Shown one piece after another: positions 1 through 5,083 of a stretch of 5,083 nucleotides of DNA. The stretch is from contig JAOACM010000345.1 of the NCBI GenBank assembly GCA_026417845.1, positions 1 to 5,083 on the forward strand. Reading direction: 5' to 3'. Within the stretch, counting starts at the first letter, position 1. Every line of letters starts with the position of its first letter. Origin of the DNA: Planctomycetota bacterium (GTDB lineage: Bacteria > Planctomycetota > SZUA-567 > H5-PLA8 > CALKMO01). Both the position numbers and the translations under genes were made by a program. The notes under the pieces are model-generated. The model was not told where the DNA came from. It made no database searches and saw only the letters and a list, made by a program, of their open reading frames with translations.

Positions 1-405
1 CTCGCGGACCCTGGGCATCCGATGTCGGACTATTTCACCTCGACCGTTGATACCGTTACGGGGCAGTCGTCTACTCTGGCGGTCGTCGGTCCTCTGCGCC
101 TGCGCCTTTTCAGCGGGTATGTCGCGGCGAAAAAAAACGAACCTCTCGCGAAATTCCTGGCGCTTTCTTATGGCGAATGGATGGACAACGCGACGATCAG
201 GTACGAACAGGGCGCGGCGCTGGCATGGTATCTCATAAACGGAAGCGGTGGAAGGTATCGCGAGGCCTTCGCGAATTATGTCATGGCCTATTATCACGGC
301 CGCGCGGCCGATGCCGGTGCGCTCCCGCGTTTTCTCCGCGTGAAACTGGAAGACTTCGAGCGCGAATGGGTAACCGAGATGTCGAAAATCAAGCCCATAT
401 ACTAG
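1..405 (+). CDS. C-terminal part of a DUF1570-like (gluzincin-type) protein, 5' end outside the window
   Basis: The frame is open from the first base of the window to a TAG at 403-405, so the ATG at 22 is probably internal and the true start lies upstream. About 134 residues are visible. The stretch FLALSYGEWMD, then YEQGAALAWYLINGSGGRYR, then a closing helix with LEDFEREWVTEM, follows the pattern of the C-terminal end of DUF1570 proteins: a 'yaqgwal..fL' helix after the metalloprotease core, then a final 'le..w' helix. The HExxH motif expected upstream in that family is not in the window, so peptidase activity cannot be judged. The gene runs in the same direction as prs but is separated from it by 374 bases, so co-transcription is not evident. 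The family call is from pattern memory; the reading frame itself is more secure. Confidence 0.55.
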   Translation, partial: LADPGHPMSDYFTSTVDTVTGQSSTLAVVGPLRLRLFSGYVAAKKNEPLAKFLALSYGEWMDNATIRYEQGAALAWYLINGSGGRYREAFANYVMAYYHGRAADAGALPRFLRVKLEDFEREWVTEMSKIKPIY

Positions 406-681
406 CCTCTCCCATATGTGGCGGATGGTCCGATCGTGGCGCTGATCCGCCGTGGCGCGATGCCGCGTGGAAGGGATGTCCGCGGCTTCCCGCAGCCTCC
501 CGTGGCAGCATCCGGACTCCACCCTGGATGTGACGGGCACGCCCGGCCTTTTGATCGGCCGTTCCCTCCCCCTCCTGTGCGACGCCGACAGAGATCCAAT
601 CCCTCCGCGCAGGCGCTTGCTTTGCATCTGTTTGAGGTTACCTTGGATGTCGTTGCAGTAAAAGGGCACTGTGGCGTTTTC

Positions 682-700
682 GCGAGACCTTAAGGCTCGC
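682..700. promoter_or_regulatory. near-perfect dyad in the prs leader, possible operator or 5' UTR hairpin
   Basis: GCGAG at 682-686 is complementary to CTCGC at 696-700, and the centre is the self-complementary CCTTAAGG (688-695). A single unpaired A at 687 breaks otherwise complete symmetry. The dyad ends about 80 bases before the prs ATG. This spacing would suit a repressor operator or a leader hairpin, but no known regulator site is recognised. The PurR box known from E. coli prs does not match it. Function is inferred from position only. Confidence 0.25.
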
Positions 701-762
701 ACGGGGCGTAGAAACGTGACGCGCCGGGCGGAGAGATTGCGGCGAAAATGGGCGCGGCCGGC

Positions 763-771
763 GGAAGGGGG
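763..771 (+). promoter_or_regulatory. ribosome binding site of prs
   Basis: The purine run GGAAGGGGG ends 8 bases before the ATG at 780. It supports that ATG as the start. Confidence 0.6.
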
Positions 772-779
772 ATCGGGAT

Positions 780-1727
780 ATGGCTATCGAAGGCATAAAA
801 GTCTTCGGCGGGTCCGGCAGCCAGAGGCTTACGCGCAACATATGCCGGCACCTGGGGATAGAACCGGGCCGCGGCGAGTGCTTGAGGTTTTCCGAGGGTA
901 ACCTTTTCGTTCGCATACTGGAGAACGTCCGCGGGGGAGAAATATACATCGTTCAGTCAACGGCCTTCCCCGCGAACGACAATTTCATGGAGCTGCTGTT
1001 CTGGATAGACGCCTTCAAGCGCGCCAGTGCCAGCTCGGTTACCGCCGTGATCCCGTATTTCAGCTATGCCAAGGGCGACAAGAAGGATGAGCCAAGGGTG
1101 TCCATAAGGGCCAGGGTATGCGCGGACGCGATAGAGGCGGCAGGCGCCGATCGCGTGGTAACCATGGACCTGCACGCGCCGCAGATCCAGGGCTTTTTCC
1201 GCGTACCGGTGGATGACCTTTACGCCATGCCCGTCCTGTGCGAGGCCATCAGAAGCGAGGGCCTGTCGGACCTTGTGATCGTTGCCCCGGACACGGGTTT
1301 CGCCAGGAAGGCTAAGGCGTACGCGCATCATCTGAAGGCCTCCCTTGCCATAGGCTACAAGCAACGTACGGCACATGACGAGAACGCCAGGGCTATAGAG
1401 ATAGTCGGGGATGTAGCCGGCAAAACTGTCCTGCTGGTGGACGATTTCACGATCTCCGGCGGCACGCTGATAAGCGTGGCCGGGAAGGCGATCGAAAAAG
1501 GCGCCAGGGACGTATACGCGGCCATATCGCACGGCGTGTTCGCAAAAGGAGCGGCGGCCAAGATAGACGCCAGCCCCCTGAAGCGCGTTTACGTTACGGA
1601 TACGGTCGAAACCCAGCCGGAGACGCTTCCGAAGAAAGTATCCGTCGTTTCGGCCGCCTCGCTGTTCGCCGAGGCCATACGCCGCATCCATAACCGCGAA
1701 AGCATCAGCGTCCTTTTCCCGGACTGA
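780..1727 (+). CDS. prs: ribose-phosphate pyrophosphokinase (PRPP synthetase), divergent motif variant
   Basis: This cytosolic enzyme transfers pyrophosphate from ATP to ribose 5-phosphate to make PRPP, the precursor for purines, pyrimidines, NAD, histidine and tryptophan. The 315 residues match the usual family length and show both phosphoribosyltransferase-type halves. Visible landmarks are the N-terminal KVFGGSGSQ (7-15), NDNFMELL (66-73), PYFSYAKGDKKDEPRVSI (92-109), VTMDLHAPQIQGFF (127-140) with the metal-binding His132, the flexible loop with Lys194 and Arg196 in GYKQR, and the PRPP loop DDFTISGGT (221-229). Two signatures depart from the textbook enzyme: YAKGDKK replaces YARQDRK at the ATP site, and the PRPP loop lacks the usual Asp-Thr pair. 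Catalytic Lys/Arg, the MDLH motif and the DD pair are kept, so activity is likely, though nucleotide preference or allosteric control may differ. A purine-rich site 8 bases upstream supports the start. Confidence 0.93.
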   Translation: MAIEGIKVFGGSGSQRLTRNICRHLGIEPGRGECLRFSEGNLFVRILENVRGGEIYIVQSTAFPANDNFMELLFWIDAFKRASASSVTAVIPYFSYAKGDKKDEPRVSIRARVCADAIEAAGADRVVTMDLHAPQIQGFFRVPVDDLYAMPVLCEAIRSEGLSDLVIVAPDTGFARKAKAYAHHLKASLAIGYKQRTAHDENARAIEIVGDVAGKTVLLVDDFTISGGTLISVAGKAIEKGARDVYAAISHGVFAKGAAAKIDASPLKRVYVTDTVETQPETLPKKVSVVSAASLFAEAIRRIHNRESISVLFPD

Positions 1728-1842
1728 GGAATCCGCCCCTCTCCAGCACATTTCCCGACCGGCGATGTGGTCCCTGTTTGTCCGGCGCCGGTATCCGATA
1801 CGGCCGGCAGACTTGTACTCCGCCCTCCACCGCTCTATTGGA

Positions 1843-1876
1843 CGGCCGGATCCCCGGCCGCTGCCCGCCGGCGGGC
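1843..1876. repeat. tandem GC-rich inverted repeats after prs, possible bidirectional terminator or transcript end
   Basis: CGGCCGG (1843-1849) pairs perfectly with CCGGCCG (1854-1860) around a four-base loop. Two bases later comes a perfect 14-base palindrome, GCCCGCCGGCGGGC (1863-1876). Both would fold equally well in RNA from either strand. Without a T tract this is not a standard Rho-independent terminator, so its role in ending prs or element transcripts is inferred only from position. Confidence 0.3.
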
Positions 1877-1894
1877 CACAAAGGAGATTCATGC

Positions 1895-2059
1895 ATGCGG
1901 ATTTCACGGGATTTCTTCCCGGACTCCGGCGTTGATCGTCCGCCGCCCCAGTCTTTCGAAGGAATGGCAGGAGGCATACGCAGGAATGGCGTATGGCCGC
2001 GAGGCAGGGGCCCGTCCCGCAAGTTCCGTGACTCGGGGGCTCTTCTCCGGAAGGGATAG
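1895..2059 (+). CDS. possible small protein of 54 residues, unrecognised
   Basis: An AAGGAG sequence at 1881-1886 sits 8 bases before an ATG at 1895, which opens a 54-codon frame ending in TAG at 2057-2059. A second ATG at 1891 in another frame would give only 14 residues. The product is basic and rich in Gly, Arg and Pro, has no membrane segment or motif, and resembles no family I know. The good ribosome binding site is the only positive evidence. Its position just after the twin hairpins could mean a separate transcript or simple chance in GC-rich DNA. Chance is the more likely reading. Confidence 0.18.
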   Translation: MRISRDFFPDSGVDRPPPQSFEGMAGGIRRNGVWPRGRGPSRKFRDSGALLRKG

Positions 2060-2275
2060 CGATAAAGGCCCATCGGCAGGGCGTCCCGGTCGAGACCCCA
2101 GGCTCCCCGAGAACTGCCGGGGAATCCGCTCGCGGGAGAGGGCTTGAAGGCGGCTTGGGCGATACCGGCCAGAGAACGCGGCGCAATCCCGCCTGAAGGC
2201 ATGACATCGCGGCCGGCATCACGATCCGTCCGCGGGACCAGCACCGCCCAACACAAATCGGGAACCGCATCCGGA

Positions 2276-3769
2276 TCAGCTTGCGCTGGATCCCCAGCAG
2301 GAACCGTTCAAATTCTGTCGGAATTCCGGGACACAAACTGGAGCGGGTGATGGGTTTCGAACCCACGACCTTCGGCTTGGGAAGCCAGAGGCGTTTTGTC
2401 CTAACTTATTTGCCTGACAATAGGTTGCGTCTTTATCGCTCCTGCCTTGTGCCTCCCCTTGTGCCATCCCCACAACGTGCGTATCTGGTCTGATCGCATC
2501 AGTCGCTACTGGCGCATTGCCCGTCCCTTCCCGAATGGCGCTCGTCGGTTCAACCGTCAGCGACGGGAAGCTAGCAAGTGCTTCGGCCCGCTTCCGAAGA
2601 ACGGTCCGCTTGAAATACCGGAGCGTTACGTCCAGCCCCGAATGCCGCATGATGTCCTGCACTGTTTTCGGATGGACTCCAGCGTCGGCAAGCCAAGTCG
2701 CCGTGCAATGGCGCATCGCGTGGATGTCGAAGTAGCGGCCGGATTCATCGCGGTACGGAATCCCCGCGTCGGAAAGGTCGGCTTGGAATGCGTCGGTCAG
2801 GTTGTCCTTGGACTGCACATCAAAGACCTTGGCGACGGGCAGCTTGTTGCGCAAATGCTCTCTGAGCATACCGGCGGTACCATCCCGCAGCGGGATATCC
2901 GCGTCTTTTCCAGACTTGGTCCGGCCGCCGCCGAGCCACAGTCTGGGAGGATCGGCATCCAGATCGAAGTCTCCGGCGGTCAACGCGAGCAGTTCGCCTC
3001 GCCGAAGCCCTGTCTCGAAAGCCAAACGGTATAACAGGGCCCGCTCCGGTCCTGTCAGTCCCGCCCGCTCTGGCCCGGAGGCGGTCGCGGCCAGCAGCTT
3101 CCGCGCCTCTTCCGGCGTTATTACGCGCCGGACACGGCGGAGATCCTGTCTGACTGCCTTCTCGACCGGCTTCGACAGGCAAGCCAGCGGATCTGTTATC
3201 GCAAGCCCTTCCCGAACAGCCCATTTCGTGAACGACTTGCACGCGGTTACATAGTACGAACATGTCTGTGCTGATATCTCACCGGCCTCCCGCATGGCGT
3301 TCAAAACTTCGCGCACCTGGTCAATCCGTATCTCAGGAAATGTCCGGAACCCGCAACCCGGAACTGTTCGCGGTCGCGTGCCCTTTCGGACTGGCGGAAT
3401 GGCGACCAGAACGCGGGCGACACGGCAGGAGACTATATTCGCCTGCGTCTCCGACGTCCCCTTGGCCAGCAGCGCCTTTCGCCATGCTTCGATCAATTCG
3501 GGCAGCGGGCGGCATCCGGCAATCCTGACGGGATCAATAATGCCGAATCTCGCGAGCCTTTCGCGGATGCGATCTGGGCAGGATGCGAGCCAGGCGTTCG
3601 TGTCAGCGTCTGGCGGCAGCCCGGCTGCCCGGAAGGAAATAAGCCGCTCGATTCTACGTCCGGTTTCCTCGGACGCCGCCCGATTGGGAAACAACGCAAT
3701 TCTGCGCCGCCGCCCCGCACTGTCGCGAAAGTCACCCCACCAGACCGTTCCTCTTAGATATAATCGCAT
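2276..3769 (-). CDS. tyrosine recombinase (phage-type integrase) whose frame runs through the attachment site
   Basis: This protein would catalyse site-specific insertion and excision of the element at the tRNA-Gly site. The 497-residue product starts at an ATG (3767-3769) with a strong AAGGAGGG seven bases upstream. Residues 1-80 form an N-terminal region of the type seen in planctomycete-like integrases (RRIERLISFRAAG, then RIRERLARFG). Residues 90-200 look like the SAM-like core-binding domain. The catalytic domain holds the full set: Arg256 (TGLRRGEL), Lys285 (RTKSGK), His350 and Arg353 (HAMR), His376 (MRHSG) and nucleophile Tyr385 (LRYFKR). The catalytic fold ends near residue 405. The remaining tail is low in recognisable structure; residues 459-477 are the translated tRNA fragment, and the last 20 are encoded by chromosomal DNA. 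It follows the helix-turn-helix gene by 25 bases, so it is probably the last gene of an operon. Confidence 0.9.
   Translation of the reverse strand: MRLYLRGTVWWGDFRDSAGRRRRIALFPNRAASEETGRRIERLISFRAAGLPPDADTNAWLASCPDRIRERLARFGIIDPVRIAGCRPLPELIEAWRKALLAKGTSETQANIVSCRVARVLVAIPPVRKGTRPRTVPGCGFRTFPEIRIDQVREVLNAMREAGEISAQTCSYYVTACKSFTKWAVREGLAITDPLACLSKPVEKAVRQDLRRVRRVITPEEARKLLAATASGPERAGLTGPERALLYRLAFETGLRRGELLALTAGDFDLDADPPRLWLGGGRTKSGKDADIPLRDGTAGMLREHLRNKLPVAKVFDVQSKDNLTDAFQADLSDAGIPYRDESGRYFDIHAMRHCTATWLADAGVHPKTVQDIMRHSGLDVTLRYFKRTVLRKRAEALASFPSLTVEPTSAIREGTGNAPVATDAIRPDTHVVGMAQGEAQGRSDKDATYCQANKLGQNASGFPSRRSWVRNPSPAPVCVPEFRQNLNGSCWGSSAS
2339..2388 (-). pseudogene. 3' half of tRNA-Gly(CCC): attachment site at the element-chromosome junction
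   Basis: Read on the - strand: anticodon 5' stem CTGGC (2384-2388), loop TTCCCAA (2377-2383) with anticodon CCC, 3' stem GCCGA (2372-2376), a five-base variable region, a perfect T arm GTGGG/TTCGAAA/CCCAT (2350-2366), 3' acceptor strand CACCCGC (2343-2349), discriminator T (2342) and encoded CCA (2339-2341). No D arm with a GGTAGA-like sequence and no 5' acceptor GCGGGTG is found on the higher-coordinate side. The outer anticodon pairs are poor (C27-A43, T28-G42), which suggests that bases beyond about 2386 come from the element. The fragment lies beside an integrase gene, so it is best read as an att site left by insertion into a tRNA 3' end. The host flank is at lower coordinates and the element at higher ones. 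Confidence 0.85.
2445..2465. repeat. tandem 9-base direct repeat near att, possible integrase arm sites
   Basis: CCTTGTGCC occurs at 2445-2453 and again at 2457-2465, a period of 12. It lies about 57 bases inside the element from the tRNA fragment and within the non-catalytic tail of the integrase frame, where it encodes a repeated Ala-Gln-Gly. Short direct repeats at this distance from a core site are where lambda-type integrases or excisionases bind. That role is inferred and there is no known consensus for this protein. Confidence 0.3.
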
Positions 3770-3776
3770 GTCATTT

Positions 3777-3784
3777 CCCTCCTT
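3777..3784 (-). promoter_or_regulatory. ribosome binding site that fixes the integrase start
   Basis: AAGGAGGG on the - strand lies seven bases before the ATG at 3767-3769. It decides in favour of this start over the longer frame beginning at 3883, which would overlap the upstream gene and adds residues with no family character. Confidence 0.8.
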
Positions 3785-3794
3785 TTTAAGGGAC

Positions 3795-4109
3795 CTATAT
3801 GCTCCGTCGCGGCCGCACGTCAAGTCCCCGTCGGCGCTCCCATTCGTCTCTAGACGGGCATCCCGCGCGGACCCATGTTTCAATTTCCTCCTTTGACCAT
3901 CGAAGGATGCGAGTCGAAAGCCTTATCGGCATCGGCAGGCGGCCAGACGAATGGAGTTTCCACGCGGTCGCCCGACAAATCCCAAGCATTTCCGCAACCT
4001 GGACGATATCCAGAAGCAGAGACGGCCCACCTGATCCGGTTTTCGGCCCCCCTGATCGCCCGCCCCCCGCCGGTCCGGGATTCGCCATTGTTGAAAGGTC
4101 ACTACCCAT
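3795..4109 (-). CDS. AlpA/excisionase-like helix-turn-helix DNA-binding protein
   Basis: The 104-residue product is a small DNA-binding protein that probably acts as recombination directionality factor or transcriptional regulator of the element. After a flexible Gly/Pro/Ser-rich leader (about 9-30), residues 31-80 match the HTH_17/AlpA (MerR-like winged helix) pattern: LLDIVQVAEMLGI, the recognition-helix region ATAWKLHSSGRLP, the wing PIRLSTRILRW and the helix SKEEIETWV. The short tail RAGCPSRDEWE is typical of the version found beside planctomycete-type integrases. The start is the ATG at 4107-4109, preceded by AGGAGG at 4123-4128 with a rather long 13-base gap. A TTG at 4190 would add 27 residues and sit two bases from the upstream stop, but has a weaker site. 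The gene ends 25 bases before the integrase start. Whether it activates excision or represses the operon cannot be told. Confidence 0.82.
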   Translation of the reverse strand: MGSDLSTMANPGPAGGGRSGGPKTGSGGPSLLLDIVQVAEMLGICRATAWKLHSSGRLPMPIRLSTRILRWSKEEIETWVRAGCPSRDEWERRRGLDVRPRRSI

Positions 4110-4122
4110 GAGTCCCAGAAAA

Positions 4123-4128
4123 CCTCCT
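4123..4128 (-). promoter_or_regulatory. ribosome binding site of the helix-turn-helix gene
   Basis: A perfect AGGAGG on the - strand lies 13 bases before the ATG at 4107-4109. The spacing is longer than ideal. An in-frame CTG at 4116-4118, only four bases away, is a less likely alternative start. Confidence 0.5.
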
Positions 4129-4192
4129 ACAATCGCATCTGTTGTTCCTCGACGTATCTTCTGCTGCCGCAAAATCGACAAAATCGCCAAAA

Positions 4193-5083
4193 TTATTCTT
4201 TTCGCATTAAGATCGCCGGATTTACCACGTAAATCATCCCCGGCCGCCGCCCCGGTCCCGTCCGGTCTGGTAACGTTTCCGGCCGGATGTAGCCGCGAGA
4301 GATCAGAACCTCAAGAACAGCGGCGCGATGCCCGGTCTTTCCGAGGTCCTTAAAGTTGCGCGACAAGTCGCGCTCCGAACAACGGTCCAGATGAGTTCGA
4401 GCGAGCCACCTGAGAACACGAAGAGCGTCCTCCTGAACGATGTCGGCACCCATCGTCTCGAACCCGGCTTGAGCGTGCTCAATGAGGTATCGACTGAGAT
4501 TTAAAGCGTTTCGAAATGTGTCGGTCGAAACCTCGGCGGGTATATCCTCAGGAGTCGCCCCCGCGTGGGCAGCCAAATGCAGTAAGCCGGCAACGCGGAG
4601 GGGCGCGCCGACAAGTTTCGACCCCCAATCGGCAATTGCGGCCATGCATCCATCGGCGGCGAGTTCTGGTTCGATTCTGCCGAGGAACTGCGTCACCTCC
4701 ATTGCGGATTCAGAAGATAGATGTATCCGGGCCGATTCCGGCTTCCCGTCAGGACCGGGCTGCCACGGCAGCTGAGCCAGCGCAAAAATGCTACTGAAGT
4801 AGCTGCGTTCCACGTCGGCAGGAACCGGAGGAGGATCAGGATTCCTGTCTCCGATATTAGACGGTGGCATAACATACAAAAAACGGCTCAGAAGCCCGCG
4901 CCCGCGAAAGGCGGGATTCGATGCAAGTCCACGAATTACCTCTGGCTGGACAGTCATCCCGATCGTCAGAACGGGATGCGGCACGAAAAGCGGCGGGCGT
5001 CCGATGCGGTCGACGCGAATAGTGTCGCCCGAATGCGCCTTCAGGATGGCATCAAAGTTTGCCTCGCCATTGGCATATAGTCC
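4193..5083 (-). CDS. DUF3987 family replication-type protein, C-terminal part (5' end outside the window)
   Basis: The frame is open to the window edge and ends in TAA at 4193-4195, giving 296 visible residues. An internal GTG at 4982-4984 is not the start, because the residues before it already match the family. Landmarks are GEANFDAILKAHSGD (6-20) with VDRIGRPPL (24-32), LTIGMTVQPEVIRGL, and AFRGRGLLSRFLYVMP, all characteristic of DUF3987 (PF13148). The C-terminal end forms a winged-helix module: VLRWLAR, then RAAVLEVLISRGYIRP, and the closing GRRPGMIYVVNP. DUF3987 proteins are P-loop, helicase/primase-associated proteins encoded on satellites, islands and plasmids, and are thought to initiate or support element replication. 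The expected P-loop region lies upstream and is not seen. The gene leads into the helix-turn-helix gene and then the integrase, all on the - strand. Confidence 0.85.
   Translation of the reverse strand, partial: GLYANGEANFDAILKAHSGDTIRVDRIGRPPLFVPHPVLTIGMTVQPEVIRGLASNPAFRGRGLLSRFLYVMPPSNIGDRNPDPPPVPADVERSYFSSIFALAQLPWQPGPDGKPESARIHLSSESAMEVTQFLGRIEPELAADGCMAAIADWGSKLVGAPLRVAGLLHLAAHAGATPEDIPAEVSTDTFRNALNLSRYLIEHAQAGFETMGADIVQEDALRVLRWLARTHLDRCSERDLSRNFKDLGKTGHRAAVLEVLISRGYIRPETLPDRTGPGRRPGMIYVVNPAILMRKE

Larger units (their letters stand above)
406..779. other. intergenic region upstream of prs, no gene seen
   Basis: No reading frame in this 374-base gap has a convincing ribosome binding site or protein-like composition. 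The gap holds an inverted repeat just after the upstream gene (GGCGGAT at 420-426 with ATCCGCC at 445-451, loop of 18), a small hairpin (CGGCC at 544-548 with GGCCG at 557-561), and a tight dyad at 682-700. None has a following T tract, so an intrinsic terminator is not supported. No clear sigma-70 promoter was found. The prs promoter presumably lies here, since prs has no closely spaced upstream partner. Confidence 0.5.
1728..2275. other. structured spacer between prs and the integrated element, no confident gene
   Basis: This is chromosomal flank with no convincing long gene on either strand; the open frames are arginine/proline-rich products of GC-rich sequence. It is rich in inverted repeats: CCGGCGCCGG (1782-1791), GTATC/GATAC (1791-1801), CGGCCGG/CCGGCCG (1843-1860), the palindrome GCCCGCCGGCGGGC (1863-1876), CATACGC/GCGTATG (1975-1995) and TCCCCG/CGGGGA (2104-2123). 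No T tract follows any of them. It lies between prs on the + strand and the element operon on the - strand, so it must absorb transcription from both sides. No known RNA family was recognised. Confidence 0.5.
2339..5083. mobile_element. integrated element, one end only (tRNA-Gly att, integrase, HTH factor, DUF3987 protein)
   Basis: One boundary is defined by the tRNA-Gly 3' fragment. Inside it are, on one strand and tightly spaced, an integrase, an AlpA-like small DNA-binding protein and a DUF3987 replication-type protein. No structural phage, conjugation or defence gene is visible. This compact set is typical of phage satellites, integrative plasmids or small genomic islands. The other end, which should carry the intact tRNA-Gly with the same 3' half, lies outside the window, so size and cargo are unknown. 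Confidence 0.8.

Noticed and set aside
660..700. PurR-type operator upstream of prs
   Set aside because: The sequence around GCGTTTTCGCG lacks the palindromic ACGCAAACGTTTGCGT pattern.
2039..2230. Structured RNA gene (RNase P, tmRNA or SRP RNA) in the spacer
   Set aside because: GC-rich short hairpins are present, but none of the conserved sequence blocks of these RNAs was found.
1705..2256. 183-codon - strand frame in the spacer after prs
   Set aside because: The composition is typical of out-of-frame GC-rich DNA, there is no recognisable motif, and it overlaps the end of prs.
957..2366. Long - strand open frame of 469 codons
   Set aside because: It lies antisense to most of prs and runs on into the spacer. 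Its Arg/Gly/Pro-rich product has no family character and no supported start, so it is a GC-rich shadow.
2339..2425. A complete tRNA-Gly gene
   Set aside because: No D arm and no 5' acceptor strand GCGGGTG follow the anticodon arm at the expected distance on the - strand. Only the 3' half is present.
2281..2493. + strand frame containing MGFEPTTFGLGS
   Set aside because: This peptide is the well-known artefact of translating the antisense strand of a tRNA gene. It confirms the tRNA fragment but is not a gene.
2447..3254. + strand frames of up to about 195 codons opposite the integrase
   Set aside because: They are antisense to a protein with a complete catalytic residue set, and their products show no domain.
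3770..3883. Upstream extension of the integrase to a start at 3883
   Set aside because: It overlaps the end of the helix-turn-helix gene, and a strong ribosome binding site marks the ATG at 3769 instead.
4110..4190. TTG start for the helix-turn-helix protein at 4190
   Set aside because: It has only a weak purine run upstream, whereas the ATG at 4109 has a perfect AGGAGG. It stays possible because it would sit two bases from the upstream stop.
4193..4984. DUF3987 protein starting at the GTG at 4984
   Set aside because: In-frame residues before the GTG already match the family pattern (GEANFDAILKAHSGD), so the gene continues beyond the window edge.

Overview
The window is a junction between a bacterial chromosome (left, about 1-2338) and the end of an integrated mobile element (right, about 2339-5083). 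The sequence is GC-rich by eye. The integrase N-terminal region, the small AlpA-like helix-turn-helix protein ending in a Cys-Pro-Ser motif, and the DUF1570-like tail at the left edge all resemble proteins common in Planctomycetota and related PVC-group bacteria. That placement is an inference from remembered family patterns, not from a search.

Left, chromosomal side (+ strand): the 3' end of a gene whose product looks like a DUF1570/gluzincin-type protein tail (1-405), a 374-base gap, then a complete ribose-phosphate pyrophosphokinase gene (prs, 780-1727). The Prs is of normal length but carries divergent active-site motifs (YAKGDKK for the usual YARQDRK, and DDFTISGGT for the usual DD..DT.GT). 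After prs come about 610 bases with no confident gene. They hold several GC-rich inverted repeats and one weak small-ORF candidate with a Shine-Dalgarno sequence.

Junction: at 2339-2388 on the - strand lies the 3' half of a tRNA-Gly(CCC): anticodon arm, variable loop, T arm, 3' acceptor strand, discriminator base and CCA. The D arm and 5' acceptor strand are absent. This is the classic footprint of an element integrated into a tRNA 3' end, and the intact tRNA should lie at the far end of the element, beyond this window.

Right, element side (- strand, reading towards the junction): the C-terminal part of a DUF3987 replication-type protein (4193-5083, open at the window edge), an AlpA/excisionase-like helix-turn-helix protein (3795-4109), and a tyrosine recombinase (2276-3769). 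They are closely spaced and look like one operon. The set suggests a satellite-like integrative element: replication protein, directionality or regulatory factor, and integrase.

The most notable point is that the integrase reading frame does not stop inside the element. After its catalytic tyrosine it runs through the tRNA fragment and about 20 codons into chromosomal DNA. The last residues of the integrase, and its stop codon, should therefore differ between the integrated and circular states. Element transcription also points at the 3' end of prs, so the two units converge across the structured 1728-2275 spacer.
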